In this document: in pieces, positions 46,501 through 60,400 of the stretch
Layout of the letters: the number at the start of each line of letters is the position of its first letter
Position numbering within the stretch: position 1 is the stretch's first letter
Origin: Anisakis pegreffii
Lineage: Eukaryota > Nematoda > Chromadorea > Rhabditida > Anisakidae
Direction: 5' to 3'
Length of the DNA stretch: 64,000 nucleotides
Assembly: GCA_035041965.1 (NCBI GenBank)
Contig: JAPYMA010003029.1
Span: forward strand, 62,001-126,000
Translations under genes and position numbers: made by a program
The notes under the pieces: model-generated
What the model saw: only the letters and a program-made list of their open reading frames with translations
What the model was told of the DNA's origin: nothing
Database searches by the model: none

Positions 46501-49500
46501 CACTTCATGTGAAGATCACTGAACTGAAACGAAAGGTAAGTGAATGAAAATACGAATTTGGTATCAGAAACGCACAGTGAGAGAAGGACACGAGATAAGC
46601 ACGTTCGTTGATTGGGCCACATCACCTCCGTGCACCAAATTGTGATAGGGATTATCACGATAGTGATGCTCCAAATGTAGTAAATAGGTTAACAACGCTC
46701 CTGGCGGAATTTCGAACGTTTTCAGTAGACCTCGATTCTGCAATTTCACTTCAGTCATATAATCGATTTTTGCGCTTTTTTGCAAATTTTTCTGTGCTCC
46801 ATCTTCGAATTAAATTGATAAGTTAAAGTCAAATTTTCCACTCAGCAAACTTGTCATCTACTCTAACAATAACAATGCTAACAATCTTAACAATTGAGAT
46901 TGGATGAAAATTTGCTGATAAGATCTCTATCGTGAACTGATAGTTCGGTGATTAAGTGACGTTCCTGCTTAGCATCTACAGATGCAAGTAGCTAGCTCCC
47001 AATCGATGGGTAATCAGAGGTAATTCTATGTCAAAACGATAAATCCACCACCTCAATATGAATTGAGAGTCTAGGTTTTGCAGAAATTCGGTCGTATCTC
47101 TGGTATAAATTGACGGTGAATAGCTGATTGTGAATAAAATCGAATCTCTTGAAGTGTGTAAACTCCGCTAACAACTACATTCAATAGCACATTAATGTGC
47201 ACCAATGAATTATCATTTCTATGAAATGATAACTTGAATTTTTAAAGCATTCAACAACAGAGAAACAAGAAACTTATTCCTAAAATCACCTTTATTATAG
47301 TGTAAGTAATTGCCGTAAGCGAGTGTCCTTTGCTGAGCTCTTGAATTTTAAAAACGTTCGGTCCCCATTCGTCTAACTGAAACTACGATGCCATATCATG
47401 ATTTGTAATTGTTGATTCTGATTTTGAAACGTATTCAGGCATCGACACTGCCGACAGTATCGTCTGGGAATTGAATCAGTTCAATGTAACGTAATAAAGT
47501 CGAACTGAATAGAAAACACCAAGTTTGGCTGCTGCACAAGCGATATCGCCTCATTTATAAGACGACGAGCGATAGAAACTTGTAAAAACTCGATTCCTTC
47601 AAAATTCTGTGAAATCATTTAACAACTTCGAAGCGGTTTCAACTTCTGATCGTTCGTTTCAGATGGACAGAATTTCAGTTTAGATAGATACCCTTTGCAT
47701 ATGAACGGCTAATTCACGTTGGCCTTCCACACCAAACTCGGGAATCTGCCCACCACACGCGGTCCGCAGCTTTCGCACACCGCTTATTCGTGACATTGCC
47801 GCAGTTTTTGCCTTACCCAATAAGCTCATCTGAGGCCCAGCATCAGCCGTCGAAGCGACCGTCGTTGCGCTCGTTGACGGTGTCGATGATTCGCTATGTG
47901 GTGCTGCCGCCTGTAATTTGCTTGCACACTCTCAAGATATCATCCAGAAATATACCCCGAAAACCTCGCCACCATCAATCCAACTATCTTCTAGTGAATT
48001 GTTGATAGCAACACCATCTCAACTGCTCAAATATTTGGTTTAGTCGTTGTATTACATGCGATAAAATATATCGTCTTCATATCAAAAGCGCATAACTTCA
48101 TGAATCTCGTTGAATTTTGACGAATCAATCTAAACTAGTTCACAATTGGAAAACTTTTGAGTTAGTGAATCGCATTAACTTCATGAATCTAGTGAATCGC
48201 TGTTGACTTAACCAGCTCAACCATCATCTCAAATATTTGATTTAGTCGTTGTATTACACGCGATAAAATACATCGTCTTCATATGAAAAGCGCCTGACTT
48301 CATGAATCTCATTCAAATTTGACGAATCAATCTAAACTATTGCACAATGAATCTAAATGCAACGTCTCTGGAAAACTTTAAAGTTAGTCGGCAACGAATC
48401 AGCACAGAAAACAGATGAAAATCAAAATTGAAACCATCAAAATTCGCGAGGCAATTTCAATGCACTCAATTTGATCCACTAAACATATCGTCAAAAAACA
48501 TTCCCAACGGTCACTTATAATCGTTTCTCGCTGTTAGTCAAATGGATTAACATATCAACTGTATCGCACATTTCCAGAAATGCACCGAACAATGTGTTGA
48601 TTACGCGCTAAGGATCACCGAATGAGTTCATTCACGCACATAACATTTATGAATGTATAATTCTACGTTTTTGAATTCCATTACAGAAACGTTCCTTCCA
48701 AAAAATTCAATGACCAATAGAACTTTGAAGCTCTCTCTCTCGCATTCGTGCGATTTTACAAACTGAAGATTACGAATTCAAGGGATTTTCAATAATTTTA
48801 AGGGGACAACAGATCTCAAGCGTCTGCCCGATTGTGGCTAAAATCAATTTCAAATTTTCCTAATTTTGCACCACAAATAGCTAGTTACCACCTGTGGTTT
48901 TTCATTTCGATTCTGCTCAAAAGACTCAAACCCCATGTTTTCAGATGCTAAAAAGAAGAGTAGACTCTGTTCTGCAGGCATTCACAAGGAAACCTTTCAG
49001 TATTCAAAAGACTTAGCGTGTACCTTCTGGTCACTTCTTTCTATCGCGGTCAAGTGTTTGCTTTATTTGTTGCATTCATTTTCTGTTAGCAGCATACTTT
49101 TCTTCTATTCTCTTATACTCACAATCCAATATTCTACTATTCAGCAACAGTGCGCATCCATCGGTCGAACCATCTCAAGGTAATTCATTTCTCTTAATTC
49201 ATTATCAATATGCGCAATCCACATACATCTGGTTCATATGCGGCCGCTAAAGAATTCATACGAAATTCTAACAAGCAAATCCCTGCGCAAATTTCGAATA
49301 TATTGCAAACGCAATCCCGCAGAAACACCCAAAGTGCCACTGTACTCTTAAAATTCATTTCAATGACGAAATCTGACGACGCAATATATCCAATATGCTG
49401 AAATCTCGGATTTCAGCCACTTAGAGTGCGATGAAGTGAAATTCTTCGCTTATGTACGACGATTCAATTTGAATCATCAGATACGGTGATTTAGTGGATG

Positions 49501-52500
49501 TGATTAATATGCAATAAATAAATAAATAAATTCACTAAATGAAATTCGTATGATGGATGCAATTTTGCGTCAACAGATCCAATTCAATCAACTAACAACT
49601 CTCTGGCACTAGAATCCACTCGCTTTGGCTCTAATCAAACCGAAAAATTTTGCGACGAATAAATGAAATTACAACATTTGAATAAAAACGAAAACTCCAA
49701 AAAATAATGCCTAAACAACTGCTGCAAAGAAATTGATTTGGTTGCACTCGAAATCAGCGGCGATTCAACGAATCTTCTATTGCCCACACTCGAAGCGGTG
49801 AAATGAATGACGGAAAGTTCAGTGGAATGCCAGAGAAGACGAATGATCTGATGAGAAAGAAGAAATTTTAAAAAAGCGATCAAAATGATTGATTCGCGAA
49901 TTTTAGAAGGAGCTTTAGAATGATGCGCTATCATATAGAATAAACAAAAGCTTGTTGAAATTGTCATTAATAACAAATTGTCATTGAATTGTTGTCATTG
50001 ATGTTGGAATTGTTGAATTGTCATTGAAATTAATGAATTGTCATTGTCACTGAATTGTCAAATTGTTGAATTGTCATTGAAATTAATAAATTGTCATTGT
50101 CACTGAATTGTCAAATTGTTGAATTGTCATTGAAATTAATGAATTGTCATTGTCACTGAATTGTCAAATTGTTGAATTGTCATTAAAATTAATAAATTGT
50201 CATTGTCATTGATGTTGGAATCGTTGAATTGTCATTGAAATTAATGAATTGTCATTGTCACTGAATTGTCAAATTGTTGAAATTGTCATTGAAATTAATG
50301 ACAATGTCCATTGTCATTAATACTAGTACCATTTTTATCAGTATTACTGCTATCATGCCAACAAGGTTAACTATTACTGCCTCATACGATTATTACCATA
50401 TCATTGCCGTGATAGTCCTAATTGATCAATATTCAACACTATCATTCCACGGCTCAATATTTTGATTCTACAATACTCTATATGTTCCACGATTCTATAT
50501 ATTCCACTATATTATTTTACCATGTCCCATATTCTAAAATATTTTTTCCACGGCTCTGGTTATGATGCTTATTGACCTTATAAGTTCAGGATGTTCACCG
50601 AATGAGGTTATCAGTTCCATTATCATCTTACAAAAGCTTCAAAATTTGTATTACGACTCGCCGCATCAACTGTGAATGTAGCAATTGTAGCATGAAAATG
50701 GTTGGTTGCAGAGAGTGAATATAGCACGCGCATGATCAATGAAGACGGTTTGAATGGTGGTGATTAGGGAATACTGTGATTATGCAAAACTGTCACAAAT
50801 TAATGATTTGTGATAATAATGATTAGAGCGGCAACAGTTTATGTATTACAAATACGTGTGGAGAGGTGACACGTTCAGCAGCAATAAAACGCAAAACAAC
50901 ACCAACAAATGTGCTCCACACTCAATGATCCATGTACATTTCCGGTTATATTCAACGGAAACTTTACACCAGAGAGCAGCCTTAGACTGACATTTTAGAC
51001 CACGATTTTGCATTATTTCACAGAACAAAGTTTACTATTCGTCAGATATTTTGACAGTGCTAGCAGCAGCATCAGTTCAAAACGGGCTCGCCTCGTTGTT
51101 CCCTATTCATGTTTGCCACCTATTCATGTTCCAAATTTGTGCTCAATTGTGAAAGAATATTTGAGATGGACTTAAAAATAAGACTCTCCTTTTTTTATCA
51201 TAAAGCATTCAACTAAACCAATTGATGATCGCACCAAAACACACAAATGTTAGATGATAGGTGATAGATTTGAAAAATGAAATGAAAATTCGAAAAAAAA
51301 ACGTGTAATTTAAAGAGAAACGCACCTCAGCAGCAGCAGCCTCAGCACTGGGCAATTGCGGTTCATCATCCTCTTTGTCCATATAAGTGTTGATAAGGAA
51401 TTGTGATACTTGCGTACCGGATTTTGACGATTCCGCGAAATGACTGAGTTCCCTGTTGAGCATTTTTCGGAACTGAATAAATTGAGAGTGTTTTCAATGA
51501 AGTCAACAAATGAGATTATTTAGAACAAGATGAAAATGCAAGCAAAACAAAACAACGAATGCCACTTCGTTTCGCATTCTTGGCACTTCTAAAAATCACT
51601 TTTTTAAGCAATATTTTGTGAAGAACTCTTCTGAGTGAATAAGAACGCATCGAGTAGTCACCGATCGCAATTACGCTATTGAAAGCACCAGTTTATTCCA
51701 GCAACAACAAAAAACAACGTTAGCATATCCTTATCCTTAGCATATCCTTTGATTCTGTAAGGGCTGAAATGTTTACTACAAAATATCTTGGTATTATGCG
51801 AAGTGATAGTTTTCATAAGATAATCCATTACCACAATATGTTCATGTGATAATAATGGTCGAGTGCAGAATCAGTTTGAGCTGGAGAATATGAGACGGCT
51901 TCAAATGATCAACAAAATCAGTGAGATTTTGGAATGAGACGTTGAGAAATTGAAATAAATCGCCTTGTTACACGATCAAATTCTCACATTGACTCGTTTG
52001 AAAAACATACGAGGCACCAAACTTCACGTTGCTATCTAATAATGAAAAGTCGGAACTATATTGTCATTGGAAGGGAGTGTAGGTTATGAAATTTTAACAA
52101 AACCACGAGATCATATGCAATTAAGCTTAATGAATGTTCGCTAATTGTAAGTGACGGTAACGTTCCGCTGAAAAACTTTGCAAAACACAGTTCTCATGGA
52201 GACCAACGAGAAATTTTTCTAGGAAATCTTTCCTTTCTTTTTTCTGTCCCGAACAGAATCGTTGAACCGAATGTCCATGAAAACCCAAACCTTAAGGAAA
52301 AATCTATATAACTCGGAAAAAACAATCCATTTCATGTATCACTCGAGGGAACGGGATCAAATGCATCGTGTCACATTTAGGTGAAACGATAGAAAGCAAC
52401 GTTTAAGCCATTACACCATAGCAAATAATTCGATCCCACTTTATCCATTGCTTTGTTTCAAACATCAATTTCTAGTTCCATCGAAACGAATAAAGAAAAA

Positions 52501-54016
52501 CAAAATTACGATCGAGTGTTCAGTGAATATTGTTGTCATTGTAATGTAATTAAAGCACACTATTCGAACACAAACCATTTGATATCATTCTAAAGTTTAA
52601 TGAACGCTAGTTAATGAGTAAGCACAAATAATGTGATCGCATTGATTTTCACTGCTAGTCCACTCAAAATTTAGCAGGTGTCGTCCTCTTTTCAAATTAT
52701 TCTGAGGCTTTAGAGGAATACGGCACATAGTTTCACTAGTGATTATATCATTCCATTTATCACTAATCCCAATTAACGACCATGCGATTTAGACACTTTA
52801 CTCCCTCTCTTACTTCATAGGCTAAGAATGATACTCACCATCAGACACTCAATGCTTTCAACGATCAAGGTGTAAGTGAATAAAACAATATGAAACTTGT
52901 GCTAATCAGTAGCTGACTGCTTAAACTAAATGATTGCTTCTCTGAGCTATTCTCAATAGTTTTTGCCACCAACAGTCACCAAACAGCTAATAAAACCTAG
53001 ATTGTCTATGGATTTATACATGGAAAATATCGAACCACCATATTCGATAGAGGTAAATCCTATGGAACCTCTTCAATAGTACACACATCAAGCACGCAGG
53101 CGCGCACTCATCAGTCATAATCCATAATCGAGTTTCAGCACAACCCAATCAATTGATTCAATTACTTTCCCACTGGTAAGGGAACGTTTGTGAATGACCA
53201 ACTGAAGTGTGTTTGAGTGGTGGAACAAACCGGAAGAAACACCCTTCCCCCGGAATAATGTCTTTATGAGAAGGCCAACAATGCTCTGCAGTTCTTGATT
53301 CACCCTGAGTATTGTCGACGATCGAAAATTCGCTTATTCGACAGCAGCAGCAGCAGCAGCAACTCAGTGATTTGTACTTTCGTTCTAACGCTGCTGCACT
53401 CGCTGTTCATTCAAAATTATCTGTTTTATGAAAGCTACCTATTAATTGCTAAGACGAAGCAGTGAATCCAACTCGTGGATAAACCTGGTATCTGATGTGC
53501 AGTTCAGATAATCTATACCGTTTCATAGCATCTCATTTCATCAGGAAGCACGGAATGATACTTTGAAGTATCATTCAATCAAAATATCAATCAAAACACA
53601 TTCGAAGACATCACATGAGAAGACTGCGATTGCTTCACAGCAATCAGATGAAGCAATTAGTGAAAATTTACTTGGTTCTTTTAAAGCGTATCATTTGAAA
53701 AATAAAAATCGCTGGAGCAGCAACAATTAAGCACAAGTCATTCACCTTACTGGATGCCATTTCGGAAACCGAGCGATGTGTCTGAATGGTTTCCAGCTGC
53801 TCCAGACACCAGTCCAGTTCGTCCAACGTCTCCTGAGCACACTGTGTGACCTCTTCGGGAAGTTGCACACTATGCAACGGTGGTCGTTTCGGTGTGGTGG
53901 ATCGATGCGTTTCATCGTTTGCCGGTAGATTAGCGATCGCAATCAGATTACTTCGCACGTTTTTCAGACTTGCTAGCAACTGTGCAAATGGTGTCACGAT
54001 CAGGTCATCGCCGTGC
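43595..54016 (-). CDS. pde-4: PDE4-type 3',5'-cyclic AMP phosphodiesterase, 5'-partial (11 exons, UCR2 to stop)
   Basis: Hydrolyses cAMP to AMP in the cytosol. Exons seen (minus strand): 54016-53746, 51472-51326, 47910-47692, 47376-47290, 46737-46576, 46164-46065, 45472-45317, 44973-44851, 44525-44343, 44227-44121, 43754-43595; about 570 codons. The first exon has the UCR1/UCR2 junction [17 protein letters not shown] and [20 protein letters not shown]; the second continues UCR2 ([20 protein letters not shown]). The catalytic domain shows YHNLVH, the metal motif [26 protein letters not shown] and the invariant glutamine in [20 protein letters not shown]. An acidic tail follows [12 protein letters not shown]. 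The first exon starts one base into a codon after a ttcag acceptor, so upstream exons (UCR1) must exist but were not found. Phases agree at all junctions except 46065/45472 (see findings). The metal-binding context reads HGGDV where HAADV is usual. Family identity is certain; the 5' structure is open. Confidence 0.92.
45631..45746 (+). mobile_element. 5'-truncated copy of the same SINE-like family, 12-bp target-site duplication
   Basis: Body 45643-45734, beginning at tgaggctaaaac, so it lacks the first about 35 bp of the 18.3-kb copy. It is flanked by acatcaagcaat at 45631-45642 and 45735-45746. It ends with two atccaggta units. It lies in antisense orientation within the PDE4 intron between the exons at 46065 and 45472. 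5' truncation plus target-site duplication is the signature of target-primed reverse transcription. Confidence 0.78.
48026..48350. repeat. Near-tandem direct repeat in a PDE4 intron
   Basis: Units of about 120 bp at 48026 and 48228 share tttagtcgttgtattaca and tcgtcttcatat. Within the intron between exons at 51326 and 47910. Confidence 0.75.
49955..50325. repeat. Minisatellite, unit about 53 bp, in a PDE4 intron
   Basis: Five to six units built on aattgtcattgaaattaat, aattgtcattgtcactg and aattgtcaaattgttg, with one unit diverging to tgatgttggaa. Same intron as the repeat at 48 kb. Confidence 0.85.
53343..53361. repeat. CAG microsatellite, about 6 units
   Basis: Pure cag run inside the PDE4 intron between exons at 53746 and 51472. 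Other short trinucleotide runs occur at 3871-3890 (gac) and 55517-55537 (gtc). Confidence 0.85.
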
Positions 54017-54566
54017 CTGAAATTCCCACTCATTTTACACAATCAAACAAACTGCTGATTCGTTTCTCTAAGCAATAATCTTGAATGATCATTTAAAAGT
54101 CACTATCACAAAAGTGACTTATTATGGCTTTTGTTATTGTGATTACTTTTACTATTTCGTCATTGATGTATTAATCATAATCACCACTGATATGATGATC
54201 ACTCCAATACATTCGTTTCAATAGAACATATTGAATTTTGAGTATAAGGTCAGATTCGCTACTATGTTAGTACAATTGTTCCAACAGACTTATTTACTAC
54301 AGTGGTTAGCATCATTCTGCATGAAATGATCATCGTTATTATTACTACGGATAGTACCACTCCTATTAAAACATCATTTATCACTGATACTATAACTTCG
54401 ATTGTCATACTTGCGCTCATTAATTTTATCGCTCGGTAGTAGTGTTGTCATATTTGTGAGCAATACGAACGAACGAGTCCAGTGAACGCATTTGAAGAAA
54501 TTTTGCAGCATTCAAAGAAGAATATAGTAAATAGACGACGACACATTATATTATAATATGCATCAA

Positions 54567-54599
54567 CATGAGCACCGGAAACCATTTCCGGTGCTCATG
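54567..54599. repeat. Perfect 15-bp inverted repeat with 3-nt loop
   Basis: Arms catgagcaccggaaa (54567-54581) and tttccggtgctcatg (54585-54599), loop cca. It is GC-richer than its flanks and lies 550 bp upstream of the first identified PDE4 exon. Confidence 0.9.
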
Positions 54600-57395
54600 C
54601 GTTTGTGTATGTGTTACGAATGGATTATTCAATGGGAACTTGTTAGAGCGTTGGCGTGAAACTCGTTGTTGTTGGATGACAAAAAAAACTGGTTAGTGGT
54701 TATAAAAACGAGTAGTTATTAACTGAAAAAGAAGCATCCAGAAACGAGACACCTTAAAATATCGTTATCATATCGCTGCTATCAACTTAATCACCACTTT
54801 TAAAACCTCGCCAGATTCATCACCGCCTGACTCAACAAGCAAGTGATCTCAACTAATATATAATGTACTCGTCGTCGTCGTCATAAGACATCTACTTGAA
54901 ACAGTCGCTGTGCAAGTTCCAACGATACGCGATGACAGAAGGAAGCAGCGAATGAGAAGTATATCAGTTCAGTAGTTTGGGTAAGTTTTTACAATTGTAA
55001 CGTCACCATCTGCACTTTTTTAAATGAAATGAAAGTTTGAGTGCGATTAAGTGAAGTGAAACTGAGAGTAACAAACAAAATATCGTAAGGGACATGAACT
55101 GTTTCAACTTTTCAAAAAACGAATGAAACTATCAGATGGATGATGATCAAATAGCAGCAGCAGCAGCAACATCATCAACATCAACAACAAAACAAAACAA
55201 CAACAACAACAACATAACATACATTGTCCACATGATGATGAAGTTTGAATGATCGTATCAATCCAAAGACACACCAAATACACACGTACACATGATCGAA
55301 AGTAATCATTCACAATCAACACCACAATAATCATTTCTTTTAAATGCATATGTGCAGTAAAGAAGACAGATTGTTGAAAATGTTGTTGTAGAAATACGAA
55401 TAGTGAACAGCAACAACTAACAACTAAACTGATTGAATGAATCTTCTGCTCACATCAAATTTGTGATTTGAGAATGAGAAACGAACGCAAAGAAAGGAAA
55501 TGAATAATAACGCATTGTCGTCGTCGTCGTCGTCGTTCTACAAACCAAATAAACACCTACTAACACATACGAACCACTACCATACGATGAAATTTGCACG
55601 TTTGTGGTGTTATTTGTAAATTTCACGTATCATCATCATCGTGGTCGTCGTCATTATCAGCACTTAACATATCATTACTATCGCAATTACTTTAGTCGTC
55701 ATCGACATTTTTTCTTCGAGATTTTCGTTCCTTCGAATGCAAACACCAGCCAGCGTTGAGACATGATCGGAGCTTTTTGGGTGTCTCTTTTGGCGAGATA
55801 AATAAATCCAATCGAATAGAATCGAATCGAATCAACTTCCGGATGAACCAGCGAACAGAAGCATGGCGACTATTACTCACAATTCACGATGGATTATCAA
55901 TGACCACATTAATTTTCTCATTATTCGTTTCTAGATAGTCATTTAAAAAAATAGAAAGACAAAACTACGGAAATCGAAATGAACCAACGACCACTCTAAT
56001 GAGTGAACCGTCAATTACAGCAGCTCAGCACTAGTTTATGCCTTTACTTTCATTTATGCGCCTTTATCTCGCTATTATCATTGCTATCACTCAAGGTTGT
56101 TTGTGATAATAGAATTGAATGAGTGGTACTTGAGTGCTAATTTTTTGATACTTTCAAAGCTCTATCATATCTCAAGTTTGCTTTTGCTGTTGTATTAGCA
56201 TGAAAGTTAAGAGCTTCCTCGGTTACTGAGGAATTTTGCTAATCAGAACAATATGAGTGCTTAGAACACAATAGATATATCCGCTGATATATCACTGACT
56301 ACCGTCATCATTCACTCATTATTTGGCTTTCATCTTTGCATCACAATCACTAAATCTACATAAACTACACCTAGCTGTGAGAATAACACCTGATTTCTTT
56401 GCATTATTATGCTCTGGAATAATTTGGAAAAGTCATTCCAAAATTACAATCGAACAACGAAATTCGATAGTTTTGTCATGAGTTTCAGATGTGTTTACAA
56501 GATGGGCATCTCTAAAAAAAAACGTTGATCCCCAAAGACACCCAAATATCCGAAATATATCAACGAAACTAGAGCAACTCTGACTATTCGTTTATGCCGA
56601 CTTTCATGCAGCATTACGGGTGCCGACCTCCTTAGCCAGTAATCACTGCAACTGTTTCGCTCTAATCACTCGAAATTCAACTCCAATCACATTTGTGCCT
56701 GAGACGAGATCTGCACTGAGATTTAGTTCACAAATCAAAATGCACGTTGCATTCGTAGAAAAAGCTGTGAACGTTGATAACAGAAAAAACCGAAAGAATA
56801 TATGCTAAGGGTAATTCATATCAAGCCGAGAACACAATTCGCTCAAATTACCCAGTGAAAACGTGTCATTTGATGTGATAATTGTGCCACTTTCAGTGAA
56901 TGATTGAAGTAATTATCTACTGTCGAGTTGTTAATGTTTAATGCGAAACAGCGGTTTCAATCGATTTTTGCCTAGAATGTCCAAGTACCACACCACCGAA
57001 ATTATGCGTTGAATACTTTGTTCATGCGACCGACCTACTCTTTGTTGACACATCTATACTGCATCCAAAGCATTTACAAACCTATAGCTGCAACTCCTTC
57101 ATCTAGGCAGAAACAGCATGATGCTGGAATGGAAAGTAGTGTAGTAGCTGGAAAATAGTAGCAACAAAATCAGATGCAATAACGACTTTAGCTAGTATTC
57201 TTACGATTAGATAAAAGCAACTCGAAATGATCCTAGTAAACTTCATCACTAAATGCGTACGTTTAACTATAAGACAGTAATCGTAAAGCATAAACGAAAT
57301 ACATTTTATCATAATTATATTTTACTCGTTTCATCAAGCGAATGTCAATACTACTATGAATATCAGTGACTTTCATCAATATCTAATTAACAGAT

Positions 57396-57478
57396 GGAAT
57401 ATCTTATAGTTTAGAATATCTTATCGTAGAATATCTTATTTCATTTGGAATATCTTATAGTTTATATCTTATAGTTTA
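57396..57478. repeat. Short tandem array of gaatatcttatagttta-like units
   Basis: Four to five imperfect units of 12-20 bp built on atatcttatagttta. Non-coding. Confidence 0.75.
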
Positions 57479-60400
57479 CTTGCTATTAGATTCATTCCAA
57501 ACAAATTTGAGTGTAGCTAAATTTATTTGAATTTCGTTGGCTAAAGAGACCAGTTCAATTCTATCATCCTCATACAATTCTTTACCGCAGTACCATTAAG
57601 CTTAAATTGGTTGCATCAGATAAGACCGCGCTCATATTCGTACAAGCTTATCCACACATTAGATCTCAATTCACTGCGAAATATTCATGTTATTCACAGT
57701 CCTTTGCTAAGAGTCAACTGTAAGGTTGAACATCGACTGCACGATGCTATGTTAGGTAAATATTTGACGTTATTTGCTGCTAAATCCCTTCAGATGAAAC
57801 AGTTTCGGACAAAGTTAGCTCAATAAAAGTAATGAGCGAATGTCGACGGGAACAACCCACTAGTAGTATCAGCCGCATGGAAACGACAAGTGAATGTCGT
57901 TGTAATAGGAGAACATAGTAACAATAGTGATAATGATCGATTACTTAATAGAATTGAAGTGATAAAGCAATTCAAATCAAACGTGCGTCGTCGTCAGCAA
58001 ACAACTGTTTTGGTAGATAATAAATCAGCTTGAATCGGATCAATACGCGAGAAGATGGGAATTACAAAGTGAAATCGATGTGTATCGTTGTCGTAAACTC
58101 AACATCTTCAAAATACTCATCAAAATATCATTCGACTGAATTTCACGGATTCAGTTTCAATTTTTTGATAGGAACAGAGACGAGAATAGAACCAAAGTGC
58201 TCACTATCAGATTCGAACTGAAATTAACTGCGATTCATTCAGATATCACGGAAGTGCAGCGTGATCAGATCGAAGCACCTCGCGGATACTCTCCAGTCCA
58301 CCTAGTTAGGATAAGTAATCCACAAAAATTACTAATTCACGACAGCGAATATCTAATCTCTTTTCAAGGGGAACAAGATGAGGTGCTATTGAATAGTTTT
58401 GAAACATCAATCAGAAGTTTGCAGTGCTCGATTAAACGAACCGAATCCATCAGGCAAACGTTCACCAAACTTAACCCTAGAGAATTCAATGATCGTAGAA
58501 GACGGAATATCTATTGAACTGCACCATCTTCAATTGCTCATCCCTCGAATCAACGACAACTTTCGCATCTGAACAAGCACGCATCACGCAAGTCTATCCC
58601 TCAGTTATTAACTATCAAGTCCAGTGCACGTCAACGAAACGAATCTGAAGCTTACATTTCGGATGATCGTCGTGAGGAGTGACGGCAGGCCAAATGCTTA
58701 CGATTAGACATGAGAGGATGACGACCGAAAAACGCATCTATCGATGCGCCATCGCCGAATGGTGGTGGGTGGATTGATTGCATACGAGGGGAGAAGATGA
58801 TCGAACAAATAAGACAAAATTGAGAAACGAGAAAAAAAAACGCAAAAAGTGGCATAATGTAAATGAAATGCTCATTGGCTGAGATGAGTTGTTTGTAGAA
58901 ATAAATGAATTATTCCATTGTTGGCTTGATGAACAAGCAAGTAGAAGTGAAATGGAATAAACTAATCAACTGAAAGAATTTGTGACTGCTGCTTACTAGA
59001 AAATGAACGAAAATAGAAAGCTAACAAGAAAAATTACCAAAGAATGAACAACAACAAAAAAACGAAACTAAGAAGATGAGAAACTTTGGAAAGTAATTGA
59101 ATTCTTTGAAGGGATTCACAAATTCATTTCGTTTAATGAATACATTAATTAATGATAATTCAAGATCAATACGAGAAGCTGCGCAAAATACATTTATGTG
59201 TATGATGTGTGATCGAAGAAATTATATCCTTTCGTATTCATATCGTCGTGAGGAGTGTCCACAATAATTAACTACACAGGAGGTGGGGGGGAGAGGGTGA
59301 TGACGGCCAGCCAGATCACTGAATAAAGAATGAATCTAAAAAGCTGCTTCAGTTTCCGAATACATACATACGATTTTTTTGAAAGTTCGAAACAATCACG
59401 GTGTTCGAAAACAATCGAACACGAAAGCAAATCCACCTCTACTCACCCAAATATCCTCATAATCTTCCCATCCTTGAATAGTATTTTAGATTTCTTAAGT
59501 CCAAAATCTGCGCACAAATCCTAAAGAATCCTTCCTCATACGTTCGAACCTTACAGAATTCACTGCGGCTTTAGTTTTTTTTTTGCAATTTTGTGATTAA
59601 ACGAACAAAACAAGCTCCTCAAGTTCTACTGATATAAGATTTATGAGGAGCCTAAAGAGGCTTAGGCTTATTCATCAATTTGTCGAGTCGAGTCGAGTCG
59701 AAATAATCAACAACAATTCAACGAGATTCTTCTCTTTGCGCATTCGTGAAACTCAATCAAAATTTGCACTCAAACTCGAACAAATTGAATTTAAGCTATA
59801 TACATAGTTGAGTGTAGCACCGCATGTTAATGCGTCATCATGCATAATTTTGAATCGGTTTTCAGTTTGCATATACTCCCTCTTATTTCCTTCCGTTCAT
59901 CTCATCAATTATTTGACAGACAGCTGCTTGAGCTGAAAAATCAAAGCAACTAATAACAAGCACATAACAATCGAGTGATTACACAAAAATATTTAGTAGT
60001 AGACTCCCGATTCGATTTAGACGCACAAATGAATATGGAACTAACTCGTGGAGAGCGATTACCATTTAAACATCTTTACAAGCTGTTCGCAATTAACTCA
60101 CAATCGCATAATATATCCTCTAGAAATAGGGTTCCCATAGGAGTGAAATTACCCATTCCGGGTAATTTGGGGGTGTCAGGGGGTAACGGATGGGATCGGG
60201 AAACTAGTTCTGACATTACGCGTAGAAAAAGTAAATTATTGTAGCGGGAGGGGAGCGGAGGGGGTGATGACGGCTAGCCAGATCATCCGAAAGGGTAATG
60301 GAGCAGCTGAGCACGATGTAGACCACGGTCTTAGAACATTCATACCGTTACAAATCCGGGAAACTGTCATTCTGCTTTTCATTTTTTTTCATGCGATGAA

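Noticed and set aside
59280..60300. Recurring G-rich phrase gggtgatgacggc at about 59295 and 60260
   Set aside because: Too short and low in complexity to call an element; noted only as a repeat.
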